From contig JAEXFV010000154.1 of NCBI GenBank assembly GCA_023451115.1, positions 5,188-69,187 on the forward strand: DNA of 64,000 nucleotides, in the 5' to 3' direction. Below the pieces are notes generated by a model. The model did not search any database, had not been told where the DNA came from, and worked only from the letters and a program-made list of their open reading frames with translations. This DNA is from Bacillota bacterium. Its GTDB lineage: Bacteria > Bacillota > Clostridia > Christensenellales > CAG-138. Each line of letters starts with the position of its first letter. Within the stretch, counting starts at the first letter, position 1. Both the position numbers and the translations under genes were made by a program. Shown here one piece after another: positions 18,452 through 27,572 of the stretch.

Positions 18452-20734
18452 ATGAAAAATTGGACGTTACAAATTCGCTGTATCCTGTTGGCGGCCATGA
18501 GCCTGGTATGCGGCATTCTGGCTTCCGGCTGCCAGAAACCTACTGCCGCAGAAGCGTTTGCGGATTTTTTAGGCTGCCTGCACACAGGGGATTTTGAAGC
18601 CGCTTATGAAATGCTGTCCGCCTCTGCCCGTTATGATGAGGACCGGGCGGCCGCAGATTTGGCTGCCGGCAAGGAGCAAAGCGCAACGCGCATTTCCAAA
18701 GAGCAGTTTGTGAACCGGCACCAGGCAATTTATGAAGAGCTTGGGGTCACCGGCCTTTCTTACACTGTGACTTCAGCAAAAGAAGAAAGCGAGATCATCT
18801 CTATTTACGATTACACCCTTACGTATACCAGCGAGAAAATTGGCCAGGAGGAATGGCAGTTTCGCATGACGGTGCTGCGGGAAGATGGGGTGTGGAAGGT
18901 GGACTGGGCGCCGGACCTGATTTTCCCGGATATGGACTGGGGGGATACCATACGGGTAGGCACCATTCGGGCCTCCCGGGGGGAAATTATTGCAGGGGGC
19001 GAAGTGCTGGCGGAAACGGTGAAGGCGGTGAGCATCACCTGCGTGCCCAGCAAAATAGAGGATGAGGCCCAGTTTGTACGCCAGGTGAGCGTGCTGCTGG
19101 ACATGACTTCCGAAGAAGTATATGACCGGCTGGGCCGGGTTTATCATGACTTTGTGCTGATCAAACAGCTGTACCCGGATCAGCTAACAGAATCGTTAGA
19201 GGAGCAATTGCTGCTGATTCCCGGCATAGGGATCGACACCTCCAATTACGGTGAACTGCGCAACTACCCCCAAGGCGAAAGCCTGGCGCATATCCTGGGC
19301 TATGTGCGCACCGCAGATGAAGAGGATTTAACCAGGCTGACTGGAGGCGTATTGGATGAAAATGGCAAGCTGGTGGATCCGGATACAGGAGAAATGCTGA
19401 CGAACACAGGGTACGCGGTGGACTCCGTTGTAGGCAAAGCCGGTTTGGAACGGCAATATGAAAAAGAGCTTCGGGGTGTGGACGGCTCCTATGTGTACAT
19501 CTGTGGTTCCGATGGCTCCAACAAAGGCACGTTATACCGGGAGCCGGTACAAAATGGGCTGGATGTGCAGCTTACCATCAACCCTGATTTGCAAACCAGG
19601 GTGGAGACCCTGCTCTCCCTTACGCTGTATGGGGAAAACACGGCTGGTGCGGTTATCGTGATGAATCCGCTCACTGGGGCAGTTGATGCGATGGCATCCT
19701 ACCCATCCTATGATTTAAACAAATATACCCGGGGATGGACGGCTGCAGAGTGGGAGGAAATCAATAGCAAAAAGAATACGCCTCTCTATAACCGCCTTAT
19801 CCAGGGCCGATATCCGCCCGGCTCGATCCTCAAGCCGTTTACCGCTGCTGCAGCATTGGAGAGCGGCTCTATGACCCCTTCCACGGAATTTCCGCAAGGA
19901 CGGGGGGAAACCATTGAGGATGACCGGCGCTGGCGCCCTTCGGACAGTGGGGAGTTTGGCCCCTGGGGATATGCCTATATCACCCGCGTGAGCCTGAACA
20001 ACCGCCACTATCCCCTGAATATGCATAGCGGTATCATCGACTCAGACAACATCTATTTTGCTTATGCAGCTTTGCGTACCGGGGAAGAAAGCTTTAGCCA
20101 GTTTATGACCCGGGTGGGGCTGACGGAAGCAGTGGATTTTGATCTTTCCGTGACCAAGGCCCAATTGAAGAATGAGGACAGTGAATGGACGCCTATGCTT
20201 CTGGCGGACAGCGCTTATGGACAGGGCGAAGTTCTAGTAACGCCGCTTCAGGCCGCATCTATGTTTTGCGCCTTTGCCAATGGCGGCACCATCATGCGGC
20301 CTTATGTGGTGAAAGGGTTGTATCGGACGGAAGGGACAGATTATACCCCTGTGTCTACCTATACGCCCCAGGCATGGAAAGAAAACGTGGTACAGCAAAG
20401 CTCCATCAATACCATTGAGCCCATGCTGGTGGATGTGGTGCGCGAAGGCACAGGCCGCAACCTGAATTATAAGGATAACAAAGCGGAAGGAAAGCGCAAC
20501 ATTCCCAGATCTCCCAAGCTCACCAATATTGCGGCCAAAACCGGTACGGCCCAGATCGGCAACGACCGCAGACGGGAAATTTCCTGGTTTGTGGGCTATC
20601 GCACCGGCGTATCCAGCGAGGAGGCCAGGCTGGTGCTGGTGATGCTGGAGATTCCAGCCAGCGATACCAATTACTCCAATATGAAATACGACATTGCGTA
20701 TGATTTACTCAAACCGGAGGGCAACCAGGAATGA
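18452..20734 (+). CDS. Class B penicillin-binding protein (lipoprotein, NTF2-like N-terminal domain)
   Basis: A 760-residue peptidoglycan D,D-transpeptidase. A lipoprotein signal ends ILASGC (Cys27). An NTF2-like MecA_N domain (about 33-145), a PBP dimerisation domain (about 150-330) and a transpeptidase domain follow. The active-site triad is SILK (Ser458), SDN (531-533) and KTG (696-698). The MecA_N domain is shared with PBP2a/PBP3-type enzymes that often have low beta-lactam affinity, but resistance cannot be inferred from that alone. ATG 18452 gives the signal peptide; an in-frame TTG at 18413 would add 13 residues before it. The AGAAGGA site is somewhat far away (about 14 nt). Confidence 0.9.
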   Translation: MKNWTLQIRCILLAAMSLVCGILASGCQKPTAAEAFADFLGCLHTGDFEAAYEMLSASARYDEDRAAADLAAGKEQSATRISKEQFVNRHQAIYEELGVTGLSYTVTSAKEESEIISIYDYTLTYTSEKIGQEEWQFRMTVLREDGVWKVDWAPDLIFPDMDWGDTIRVGTIRASRGEIIAGGEVLAETVKAVSITCVPSKIEDEAQFVRQVSVLLDMTSEEVYDRLGRVYHDFVLIKQLYPDQLTESLEEQLLLIPGIGIDTSNYGELRNYPQGESLAHILGYVRTADEEDLTRLTGGVLDENGKLVDPDTGEMLTNTGYAVDSVVGKAGLERQYEKELRGVDGSYVYICGSDGSNKGTLYREPVQNGLDVQLTINPDLQTRVETLLSLTLYGENTAGAVIVMNPLTGAVDAMASYPSYDLNKYTRGWTAAEWEEINSKKNTPLYNRLIQGRYPPGSILKPFTAAAALESGSMTPSTEFPQGRGETIEDDRRWRPSDSGEFGPWGYAYITRVSLNNRHYPLNMHSGIIDSDNIYFAYAALRTGEESFSQFMTRVGLTEAVDFDLSVTKAQLKNEDSEWTPMLLADSAYGQGEVLVTPLQAASMFCAFANGGTIMRPYVVKGLYRTEGTDYTPVSTYTPQAWKENVVQQSSINTIEPMLVDVVREGTGRNLNYKDNKAEGKRNIPRSPKLTNIAAKTGTAQIGNDRRREISWFVGYRTGVSSEEARLVLVMLEIPASDTNYSNMKYDIAYDLLKPEGNQE

Positions 20735-21348
20735 CCAATATCTGTGTATTTGCTGCTTCCAGCCCGGATCTGGAGCAGAGCTATTATGATCTGGCCCGAG
20801 ACGTGGGCGCATGTTTGGCCCAGGAGGGGATGGGCATGGTGTTTGGCGGCGGCCGCATTGGGTTAATGGGCGCTGCAGCTCAGGGAGTCAAGGCCAACGG
20901 CGGGCGGTTGATCGGCGTAATTCCCGAAAAACTCAATCAGCCTGGCATCGCCTACGAAAACTGCGATGAACTCATAGAAACCCCTACCATGCATACCCGC
21001 AAGGAAACCATGGAAGGTTTATCCAGCGGTTTTATTGTGTTGCCCGGCGGCTTTGGCACGATGGAAGAGCTGATGGAGGTCATTACGTTAAAACAATTGG
21101 GGTATCACAATCATCCTATCGTGATTGTAAACCACAAGGGATTTTGGCAGCCCTTACTGGAACAGTTCTCCCAATTTTATGAAACGGGATTTGCCCATCC
21201 AGGGTTTCAGGGGTTGTATGTCGTTGCAGATACGGCCTTGGAGGCGGTTGCAGCGGTACGGGAGACTTCAAACAAATCCATGCCGGATAAATTACAGGAG
21301 GCGCTGCATAGACGCACCTCTGGAGAAATGCAGCAGGGAGGCGATTGA
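20731..21348 (+). CDS. LOG family protein (lysine-decarboxylase-like Rossmann fold)
   Basis: A 205-residue cytoplasmic protein of the LOG/TIGR00730 family; characterised members are cytokinin riboside 5'-monophosphate phosphoribohydrolases, acting on nucleotide monophosphates. It has the nucleotide-binding VFGGGRIGLMG and the family hallmark PGGFGTMEELMEV (catalytic Arg and Glu region, with MHTRKETM before it). It overlaps the penicillin-binding protein stop by 4 bp (ATGA), so translation is coupled. Its physiological role in bacteria like this is unclear. Confidence 0.9.
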   Translation: MTNICVFAASSPDLEQSYYDLARDVGACLAQEGMGMVFGGGRIGLMGAAAQGVKANGGRLIGVIPEKLNQPGIAYENCDELIETPTMHTRKETMEGLSSGFIVLPGGFGTMEELMEVITLKQLGYHNHPIVIVNHKGFWQPLLEQFSQFYETGFAHPGFQGLYVVADTALEAVAAVRETSNKSMPDKLQEALHRRTSGEMQQGGD

Positions 21349-21350
21349 CC

Positions 21351-21791
21351 ATGAAAAAGTCCATTCAACCAAAAGAGATGGAAAACCATGCGCATGCCCA
21401 GCACATTGTAATGGTTTGCGTAACCCGTCAACGTACTTGCGCCCGGCTGATTGCCCGGGGAGAAGAACTGGCGCAAAAGTATCATTGCCCGCTGCATGTG
21501 GTGCATGCGGTGCGCTCTGGAGAAAATTTTTTAGGGAACCCGGATGAAGGGGAGGCGTTGGAATATTTGTTTACCGCAGCCCAGTTATCCGGCGGGGAGC
21601 TGAGCGTTATTCGTGCAGAGGATGTGCCCACCATTCTCTGCGATTATGCAAAGGCGCATCATGCAAGCTGCATGGTGCTGGGTGCACCGCCCAAAGGAAA
21701 TACACGGCACGCCCTCAACATCGGCGGCCAGACCATTATAGAATATTTGGCGCAGCGCTTGCCGGATGTGGAGCTGGATGTATTGGATTGA
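21351..21791 (+). CDS. Universal stress protein (UspA/KdpD-type domain)
   Basis: A 146-residue single-domain UspA-fold protein. It begins with a KdpD-like USP signature (HIVMVCVTRQRTCARLIARG) and has HHASCMVLGAPPKGN near the C-terminus, resembling the G-x2-G-x9-G nucleotide loop. The ATG at 21351 has GGGAGG 9 nt upstream. It is the last gene of the run starting with the penicillin-binding protein and is followed by a terminator. Relatives bind ATP or, in the KdpD branch, modulate potassium sensing; nothing here proves either. Confidence 0.75.
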   Translation: MKKSIQPKEMENHAHAQHIVMVCVTRQRTCARLIARGEELAQKYHCPLHVVHAVRSGENFLGNPDEGEALEYLFTAAQLSGGELSVIRAEDVPTILCDYAKAHHASCMVLGAPPKGNTRHALNIGGQTIIEYLAQRLPDVELDVLD

Positions 21792-21856
21792 TTTGCATAC
21801 CTTCTGTTGACAAAGGAAGGTTTCAATGCATGAAATGAATTTCATAATTGCGTGGG

Positions 21857-21915
21857 GCAGGTCTGGGACGTTGGGGATAATATATTATGTATAACGTCTA
21901 GGCCTGCTTTTTTTT
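21857..21915 (+). terminator. Intrinsic terminator after the universal stress protein gene
   Basis: Long stem with GCAGG / CCTGC at its base and GACGTT / AACGTC at its top, large AT-rich loop, then eight T residues. Confidence 0.75.
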
Positions 21916-22030
21916 CATTTTTCGGTGCGATATAATAAAAGAGTAAATTGCAGGATTATATATAATAAGATTGCATATTTTTTCCTATCTATTCCATGTT
22001 CCATTGAATTAATAAGGAGGCTGATTCATC

Positions 22031-23749
22031 TTGAAACAACTCATGCTCGGAAACGAAGCCATTGCGCGCGGCGTTTATGAAGCAGGCGTAAGGGTTACTT
22101 CCGCATACCCTGGCACGCCTAGCACGGAAATCAACGAAAATGTAGCCAACTACGATTGTATTTATTCCGAATGGGCCCCAAACGAAAAAGTAGCGGTGGA
22201 AGTTGCGTTGGGCGCTGCAATCTCCGGCGCACGCAGCATGGCCTGTATGAAACATGTAGGGCTTAACGTAGCAGCGGATCCTTTCTTTACCGCCACGTAT
22301 ACCGGCATCAATGCGGGTATGGTGGTTGTGGTAGCGGACGACCCGGGCATGCACTCCTCCCAGAATGAGCAGGATACCCGCATGCTGGGCAGGGCTTCCC
22401 ATGCAATCGTGCTGGATCCCTCCTGCTCCCAGGAATGTAAGGATTTTATGAAGCTGGCTTATGAGCTTTCCGAAGAATACGATACCCCTGTTATCGTGCG
22501 CGTTACCACCCGCATTGCCCATGCACGCACGGTGGTGGAGCTGGGAGAACGGGAAGAAGTGCCGCTGAAAGAATATGTAAAGGATATGCGGAAGTTTACC
22601 TCCATGCCCGCTAACATGATCGGCCGGCATGTAAAGGTGGAAGAACGGGAAAAACGTCTTAGTGAAGATGCCAATACCCTGCCCATCAACCGCATTGAAT
22701 GGGCGGACAAAAAAGTCGGCGTGGTAACTTCCGGAGCGGCTTATAACTATGTGAAAGAAGCGCTGCCCAATGCCTCTGTGCTCAAGCTGGGTATGGCATA
22801 TCCCATGCCAGAAAAGCTGATCCGCGACTTTGCTTCCCAGGTGGAAACCCTGTATGTCATTGAGGACATGGAGCCTTTCTATGAGGACACCATTAAGGCT
22901 TGGGGTATCCCCTGCTCCGGCAAGGACAAAACCGGGGTGCAGGGCGAACTGTTCGCCCGTAAAATTGCAGCCAAGTTTGCAGGCGCGCCGGAAGCCGGCC
23001 CCATGACCACCCAGGGTATCCCGGTGCGGCCGCCCGTATTGTGCCCGGGCTGTCCTCACCGCGCTTTGTATTACCTGCTGAACAAATTGAAATTAACGGT
23101 ATGTTCCGACATCGGCTGCTACACGCTGGGCGCTTTGCCGCCTCTTGGCGCAGTGGATACCTGCATTTGTATGGGCGCCTCCTTCCCCATGGCCCATGGC
23201 TTTGAAAAGGCCCGGGGCAAAGAGCAGGCCAAGAAAACCGTGGCCGTATTGGGCGACAGCACGTTCTGCCACAGCGGCATGACGGGGCTGCTGGATATGG
23301 CCTATAACAAATCTGTGGGTACTGTGATCATTGCCGACAACTCCATCACCGGCATGACGGGGCACCAAAACAACCCGGCCAACGGCTTTGATATCCACGG
23401 CAACCCTGCGCCTCAGCTGGATATTGTAAAGCTGTGCGAGGCAATGGGAATTCAGAACGTGGCGGTAGTGGATCCCTTTGACTTGAAGGAAATGGAGCGG
23501 GTGCTCCGGGAAGAAACTGCCCGGGAGGAGCTGTCTGTCATCATTAGCCGCCGGCCCTGCGCACTGATTGTGAAGCAGCCCGGCAAAGCCCTTTCCAGTG
23601 ACCCGGAAAAGTGCCGGAATTGCGGCATGTGCATGAAGATTGGCTGCCCTGCCATCGTAAAAACGGAAACCGGCGTCTGGGTGGATCCCACCCAGTGTGT
23701 GGGATGCGGGCTGTGCCAAAATGTGTGCCCCTTCGGCGCGCTTGCTTGA
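22031..23749 (+). CDS. iorA: Indolepyruvate ferredoxin oxidoreductase alpha subunit
   Basis: A 572-residue oxygen-sensitive 2-oxoacid oxidoreductase subunit. It decarboxylates aryl pyruvates (from aromatic amino acids) to aryl-acetyl-CoA, reducing ferredoxin. The N-terminal pyrimidine-binding domain starts LMLGNEAIARG and includes YPGTPSTEI. The thiamine diphosphate domain has LGDSTFCHSGMTGLLD and NSITGMTGHQNNP. The C-terminus has two 4Fe-4S motifs, CRNCGMCMKIGC and CVGCGLCQNVC. The start is TTG at 22031, with AAGGAGG 10 nt upstream. The beta subunit follows after 20 bp. Confidence 0.95.
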   Translation: MKQLMLGNEAIARGVYEAGVRVTSAYPGTPSTEINENVANYDCIYSEWAPNEKVAVEVALGAAISGARSMACMKHVGLNVAADPFFTATYTGINAGMVVVVADDPGMHSSQNEQDTRMLGRASHAIVLDPSCSQECKDFMKLAYELSEEYDTPVIVRVTTRIAHARTVVELGEREEVPLKEYVKDMRKFTSMPANMIGRHVKVEEREKRLSEDANTLPINRIEWADKKVGVVTSGAAYNYVKEALPNASVLKLGMAYPMPEKLIRDFASQVETLYVIEDMEPFYEDTIKAWGIPCSGKDKTGVQGELFARKIAAKFAGAPEAGPMTTQGIPVRPPVLCPGCPHRALYYLLNKLKLTVCSDIGCYTLGALPPLGAVDTCICMGASFPMAHGFEKARGKEQAKKTVAVLGDSTFCHSGMTGLLDMAYNKSVGTVIIADNSITGMTGHQNNPANGFDIHGNPAPQLDIVKLCEAMGIQNVAVVDPFDLKEMERVLREETAREELSVIISRRPCALIVKQPGKALSSDPEKCRNCGMCMKIGCPAIVKTETGVWVDPTQCVGCGLCQNVCPFGALA

Positions 23750-23769
23750 GAGGAAAGGAGAAGAAGAAT

Positions 23770-24348
23770 ATGATTGGTATTGTAATTGTAGGCGTTGGCG
23801 GGCAAGGCACGCTGCTGGCCAGCAAAATACTTGGATATATGGCGCTGGAGCATGAGTACGATGTGCGGGTAAGCGAAGTGCATGGTATGTCGCAACGCGG
23901 CGGCAGTGTGGTGACATATGTGCGCATGAGCAAGGATGAGCCCGTATATTCCACCATTGTGGAGCAGGAGCAGGCGGATGTGGTGCTGGCCTTTGAAAAC
24001 CTGGAGGCTTTGCGCGCGCTGCCCTATTTAAAACCCCAGGGCACCATGATTGTCAATACCCAGGAAATTTTGCCCATGCCGGTGATTATTGGCGCAGCGA
24101 AATATCCGGAGGACTGCCTGGAACGCATCCAGGCGCAAGCCAACAACGTGATCGCTCTGGACGCTACCACCATCGCCCATGAATGCGGCACCTATCGGGC
24201 CGCTAATGTGGTGCTGTTGGGCGTATTGGCTAAAAAACTGCCCTTTGCTTACGAGGCATGGATGAAAGCCATCGAGGCCAACGTCAAGCCCAAGTTTGTT
24301 GAGATGAACAAGCAAGCCTTCCAACGAGGCTATGCTTATGCGGATTAA
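23770..24348 (+). CDS. iorB: Indolepyruvate ferredoxin oxidoreductase beta subunit
   Basis: A 192-residue gamma-domain protein of the 2-oxoacid:ferredoxin oxidoreductases. It begins GIVIVGVGGQGTLLASKIL and contains the family signature SEVHGMSQRGGSVVTYVR. It pairs with IorA to bind CoA and complete the enzyme. AAAGGAG lies 9 nt before ATG 23770. The iorAB pair suggests fermentation of aromatic amino acids. Confidence 0.94.
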   Translation: MIGIVIVGVGGQGTLLASKILGYMALEHEYDVRVSEVHGMSQRGGSVVTYVRMSKDEPVYSTIVEQEQADVVLAFENLEALRALPYLKPQGTMIVNTQEILPMPVIIGAAKYPEDCLERIQAQANNVIALDATTIAHECGTYRAANVVLLGVLAKKLPFAYEAWMKAIEANVKPKFVEMNKQAFQRGYAYAD

Positions 24349-24361
24349 CGTTCAATAAAAT

Positions 24362-24397
24362 AAAAAGGCTGGATTGCCTGGGCAATCCAGCCTTTTT
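24362..24397. terminator. Bidirectional intrinsic terminator between iorB and the VWA protein gene
   Basis: Near-perfect 17-bp stem: AAAAAGGCTGGATTGCC pairs with GGCAATCCAGCCTTTTT. The A-run and T-run let it work for both convergent genes. Confidence 0.9.
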
Positions 24398-24410
24398 ACG
24401 TCATTGTGGA

Positions 24411-26759
24411 TTAACGGGACTTTCGTTTGTATCGGTATAATATGCTTGCCGCCAGGGCGTTTGCTGATAAGAGAATGACGGTTATATTATGAGCGGCGCT
24501 GCTGCTATCCCCTGTGACGGGAGGCCCAAGGGGAATGGGATCTTGCGTAGGCGGCGCCAGTGGAATTGGTTCTGTTGCGGTGGGCGTGCGCTGAGGCCTT
24601 GGTGTTGGGCGCTCCTCCCAGGACGGGGTAGGGGTAGGAGAATTGATCGGCGTAGGCGTAGGCGTAGGCGTTGGCGTTGGCAAATTCGTAGGGGTTGCCG
24701 TCGGGGTAGGCGTTGGGGAACTGATGGGATCATTTTGAATAGTTGTTACCGGAGTTTCCCCTTTATAAAGCGTGGTTATGCCATACGATACCACCACCGG
24801 GAAAGAGCAATTTAAAGGCTGATAACCGTCAGGTGCGGAATTCTCCGTTAAGATATAGGCATGCCCGGAGGGAATGTTTCGGATGGTAACCATGCCGCTT
24901 TCACCAGGCAAAGAGGTGGGGCTGGCAACAAATAATGAAGTGGGAGTGGCTGGCTGGGGTTCTCCGGCGGAAGTCCCCTGCATGGAGCCGATGGTTACCT
25001 GCCCATGGCATACCGGGCAGTTTTCACTATGAGAGAGCGTAAAAGTTACGCCAGTAAGGCCGCTTCCCGTTTGGGAGTCCACCTTTTTAAATTCCAGGTT
25101 ACCCAAATATCCTTTTACCTTTGGCACTGGAAAAGAAATGGTTTGCTCCCCAGAAAGCACGCCGTTATCATTGTATTGGTAAACCAGATTGGTAGGTCCG
25201 TTGGTGAGATAATGCTCCGCTTTATCCGGATCAAAACCTTCTGCTTCGTTCATTAGCCGTACCCGATAGGATAAGGTGTAAATATATGTGGTAGTTTCCT
25301 CCGTGTCCCCAGGAAGCTTTTCCACCTTTGTTTCAAAGCCGGATTTTTTCAGATCCCAGCGGATTTCCTCCCCCAAGCTGCCCTGAGTAATTTTTGCAGT
25401 ATTCTCGCCGTTTTCTACCCAACTACCACCAGTTAACTCGGCTACAGGTGTTCCGCCTTTCTGATAGAAGTTCAGAAATTCAATGGATTGCCCCAGGCTG
25501 GAGCCGTTCATTGGGTCGGAAGCTACCCAGGACGCTTCCACGGATTCTTGGCTAATTTCTTTAATCTTTGCCAGAATGGCGGTAAATGCATTTTGCAGTT
25601 CCTGAAGGTTATCTCCATCTTTATAAAAATTGGAGCCAATCTGCGTGGCCAGCCAATTTTTGTAGGCGGTGCCGTAAGCGCCCGCGCCGTGGCGCCCAAT
25701 AACATATTCCCCTTCAACATACTTATATTTTCCGCTGGATTCCAATTCTTTGGTAAAGGGCTGCGTTATATCTGCAAAACAATCCACAACGCTAAAACCA
25801 TCCGCGTTACTGCCCAAACGGTTCATGCTGGAGATCTGTTGCCCGCCAATATTGATGCCGATGGGGAAAATGGTAACGCCTTCAATGGATTGAGCGGCCT
25901 CTTCTGCATAAAGCGCCCCCTTATCACTGTAGGAAGTGCCATATTTGCAGGAATTCCCAGATACCTGATCGGAGAAAACCCCATCTGTGCCCAAGCTGGC
26001 TGTGCCCGTATATTGGCTCATATAAGGGTTATAACCAGCAATATAGGAAGTGCTCGTCTCGTTGCTGACTTTGTTCACGCTGTAAGTTGTGGGGAAACCG
26101 TCTGTAAGAAGAATGATATATTGGTTGGCTTCCGAGCGGCTTTCCAGAATATTTTGCGCCAGCTGTAGTCCTCCCTCAATATTGGTAAACATAGTGGATT
26201 TTCCATAATAGTCGGAGGTAAAGGTGGCATCCATTTTGTCACGCAGCGCCCTTTCCAGGCTGTTAGCCGAATTTTCCTGGGAACAATCTGTAAACCCCAG
26301 GCATAATTCCGCGTTTGTATTAAAGGTGACGATGGCCATTTGCCGGGAAACGCCGCTGGACGCGGCATCTTGACAAAAGGTGTTGATGAATTCATCTGCC
26401 GCCCTTTTTGCCATAACGTATTGGGGAACAGAGCTTCCCTCCATCTCCACATAGTTTTCCGATTTCATCATGGATTCCGAAATATCCATTACCACTACCA
26501 CCGCCATATCCTGCGCGGCATAGATTTCCGAAATGTTGCTTTGTGTCTCCACCGTCAGAGTAATGTCAAAATAATTTTCGTTGTTGGTTCCTGCAATCGT
26601 TTTGCTGACCTTTACATAATTGTCCGAATTTTCTCCACCCGTTTCCGGAATGATTTGATTCTGATTTTCCGCTTCTATGGCTTGAGCCGCCGCAAAGCAG
26701 GGGAGTAAGCCTGCTGCGATGATGCAGCAAAGAAGCATTGCCAACACGCGTTTTTTCAT
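24411..26759 (-). CDS. Wall-anchored von Willebrand factor A domain surface protein
   Basis: A 782-residue exported protein, probably an adhesin or pilus-type subunit. A signal peptide ends near CFAAAQA. A VWA domain follows (about 86-400) with MIDAS motif DISES (Asp92, Ser94, Ser96). A later SpaA/Cna-B-like domain begins LEFKKVDSQTGSGLTGVTF; it contains an unusual CPVCHGQ insert. A Pro-Thr repeat region (about 690-745) spans the wall. The C-terminus has PPVTGDSS, a hydrophobic helix and YRYKRKSR, a sorting signal that departs from LPxTG. AGGAGGG lies 8 nt before ATG 26759. It lies downstream of, and on the same strand as, the candidate inversion switch. A separate weak promoter may exist at 26826-26855. 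Confidence 0.85.
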   Translation of the reverse strand: MKKRVLAMLLCCIIAAGLLPCFAAAQAIEAENQNQIIPETGGENSDNYVKVSKTIAGTNNENYFDITLTVETQSNISEIYAAQDMAVVVVMDISESMMKSENYVEMEGSSVPQYVMAKRAADEFINTFCQDAASSGVSRQMAIVTFNTNAELCLGFTDCSQENSANSLERALRDKMDATFTSDYYGKSTMFTNIEGGLQLAQNILESRSEANQYIILLTDGFPTTYSVNKVSNETSTSYIAGYNPYMSQYTGTASLGTDGVFSDQVSGNSCKYGTSYSDKGALYAEEAAQSIEGVTIFPIGINIGGQQISSMNRLGSNADGFSVVDCFADITQPFTKELESSGKYKYVEGEYVIGRHGAGAYGTAYKNWLATQIGSNFYKDGDNLQELQNAFTAILAKIKEISQESVEASWVASDPMNGSSLGQSIEFLNFYQKGGTPVAELTGGSWVENGENTAKITQGSLGEEIRWDLKKSGFETKVEKLPGDTEETTTYIYTLSYRVRLMNEAEGFDPDKAEHYLTNGPTNLVYQYNDNGVLSGEQTISFPVPKVKGYLGNLEFKKVDSQTGSGLTGVTFTLSHSENCPVCHGQVTIGSMQGTSAGEPQPATPTSLFVASPTSLPGESGMVTIRNIPSGHAYILTENSAPDGYQPLNCSFPVVVSYGITTLYKGETPVTTIQNDPISSPTPTPTATPTNLPTPTPTPTPTPINSPTPTPSWEERPTPRPQRTPTATEPIPLAPPTQDPIPLGPPVTGDSSSAAHNITVILLSANALAASILYRYKRKSR

Positions 26760-26825
26760 TAACCATACCCTCCTAAATAAAATAACTTGCGGTATTTTAT
26801 GCCCCGAAAACATGGGATTGTGGGG

Positions 26826-26855
26826 CTTTTAGCAAAAATTAATGTGGATAACCAA
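26826..26855 (-). promoter_or_regulatory. Candidate promoter of the VWA surface protein gene
   Basis: On the minus strand TTGGTT (26855-26850), 18-bp spacing, TAAAAG (26831-26826) preceded by TGC (extended -10). A GCCCC / GGGGC stem lies between it and the start, at 26804-26826, and may attenuate. Weak evidence. Confidence 0.3.
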
Positions 26856-26901
26856 GGACTATCATGATCTATTTCATTATAATATTCCTTTGTTTTTCTA
26901 T

Positions 26902-27414
26902 TTACACCTCCCAGTGTCTGAGCATTTGATGCAATAATCGCATGAGCTCTACCCCGCTGCGGAAATGCACCTTTTGCCCGTTAATGCGCAGTGCGCCTTG
27001 CATGCTCGCATGTTGCCTGCGGTATATTTTCAATACGACACGAGGTGCTTTGCTGCCTGACCACTTATTCAGCGAGAAGTTTATATGTCCCGCCGTCTGG
27101 GAGCCGTTCCAATCATCAAGAAAACGTTCACCCTGTATCCCCGGCACCTTGATATCGCGATGGGATAAGCTTGCCCCGGGAGCAGAGTTTTTCACAATAT
27201 CCATAATATCTTCCATAATAAGCAATAACTGATCCAGCCCATGAAAACAAAAATTTCGTTCAAAAAACGGTGTTTCCAGTTCGCCACAAGCGATTCGACC
27301 CTGATACGAGAAAAAACGAACAAACATGGTTGTTGTTTGGTCTGTGCACGTTTCACAGGGATTGTTCTGCAGACGCCCTGTGCAGGTATCGTTTTTTGAT
27401 ATTAGGGATGACAT
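26902..27414 (-). CDS. Unknown protein with two similar halves, downstream of inversion switch
   Basis: A 170-residue protein I cannot name. The N-terminal 28 residues carry four Cys (CTGRLQNNPCETCTDQ plus none later in the segment). The rest appears to be two related units: first MFVRFFSYQGRIACGELE leading to FHGLDQLLLIMEDIM, second VVLKIYRRQHASMQGALR leading to FRSGVELMRLLHQML. Each is a strand pair ending QG-x, a Phe, then an amphipathic D/E-L-x2-L helix. No signal peptide or membrane segment is seen. The start at 27414 has AAAGGA about 13 nt away, which is loose. It lies between the inverted-repeat segment and the VWA gene, on the same strand, so it could be the first switched gene. Confidence 0.6.
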   Translation of the reverse strand: MSSLISKNDTCTGRLQNNPCETCTDQTTTMFVRFFSYQGRIACGELETPFFERNFCFHGLDQLLLIMEDIMDIVKNSAPGASLSHRDIKVPGIQGERFLDDWNGSQTAGHINFSLNKWSGSKAPRVVLKIYRRQHASMQGALRINGQKVHFRSGVELMRLLHQMLRHWEV

Positions 27415-27548
27415 AGGGCTGGAAGAAATCCTTTCTTTATAGGCGAGCCTGGTTTACAGATTTTGCCGCTGCAAGTCTCACCCAGGCTGCTATTTGGGCT
27501 ACCTGTCCTGCTGGTGAAAGTTCCCCAAATGTAGCTGAACAAAATCTA
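27415..27548 (-). promoter_or_regulatory. Structured leader between the inverted-repeat segment and the 27414 gene
   Basis: Read on the minus strand this holds two nested stems: ATTTGGG / CCCAAAT (27530-27492, enclosing an ACC / GGT pair) and AGCCTGG / CCAGGCT (27488-27446). They are followed by AAAGGA and the start codon. It does not match any riboswitch consensus I know. It may be a 5' untranslated leader that folds. Confidence 0.4.
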
Positions 27549-27572
27549 CCACAGAATAACTATTCTGTGGTT
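27549..27572 (+). repeat. Inverted repeat copy 1 (candidate recombination site)
   Basis: Arms CCACAGAA and TTCTGTGG flank the 6-nt spacer TAACTA, followed by TT. The whole 24-nt unit recurs exactly, in opposite orientation, at 27788-27811. Short inverted arms around a 6-nt asymmetric spacer is the form of a tyrosine recombinase core site. Confidence 0.75.

Noticed and set aside
24600..24720. Short-period tandem repeat (GTAGGCGTAGGC type) that could look like a CRISPR or satellite
   Set aside because: It encodes the Pro-Thr spacer of the VWA surface protein in frame; no unique spacers are present.
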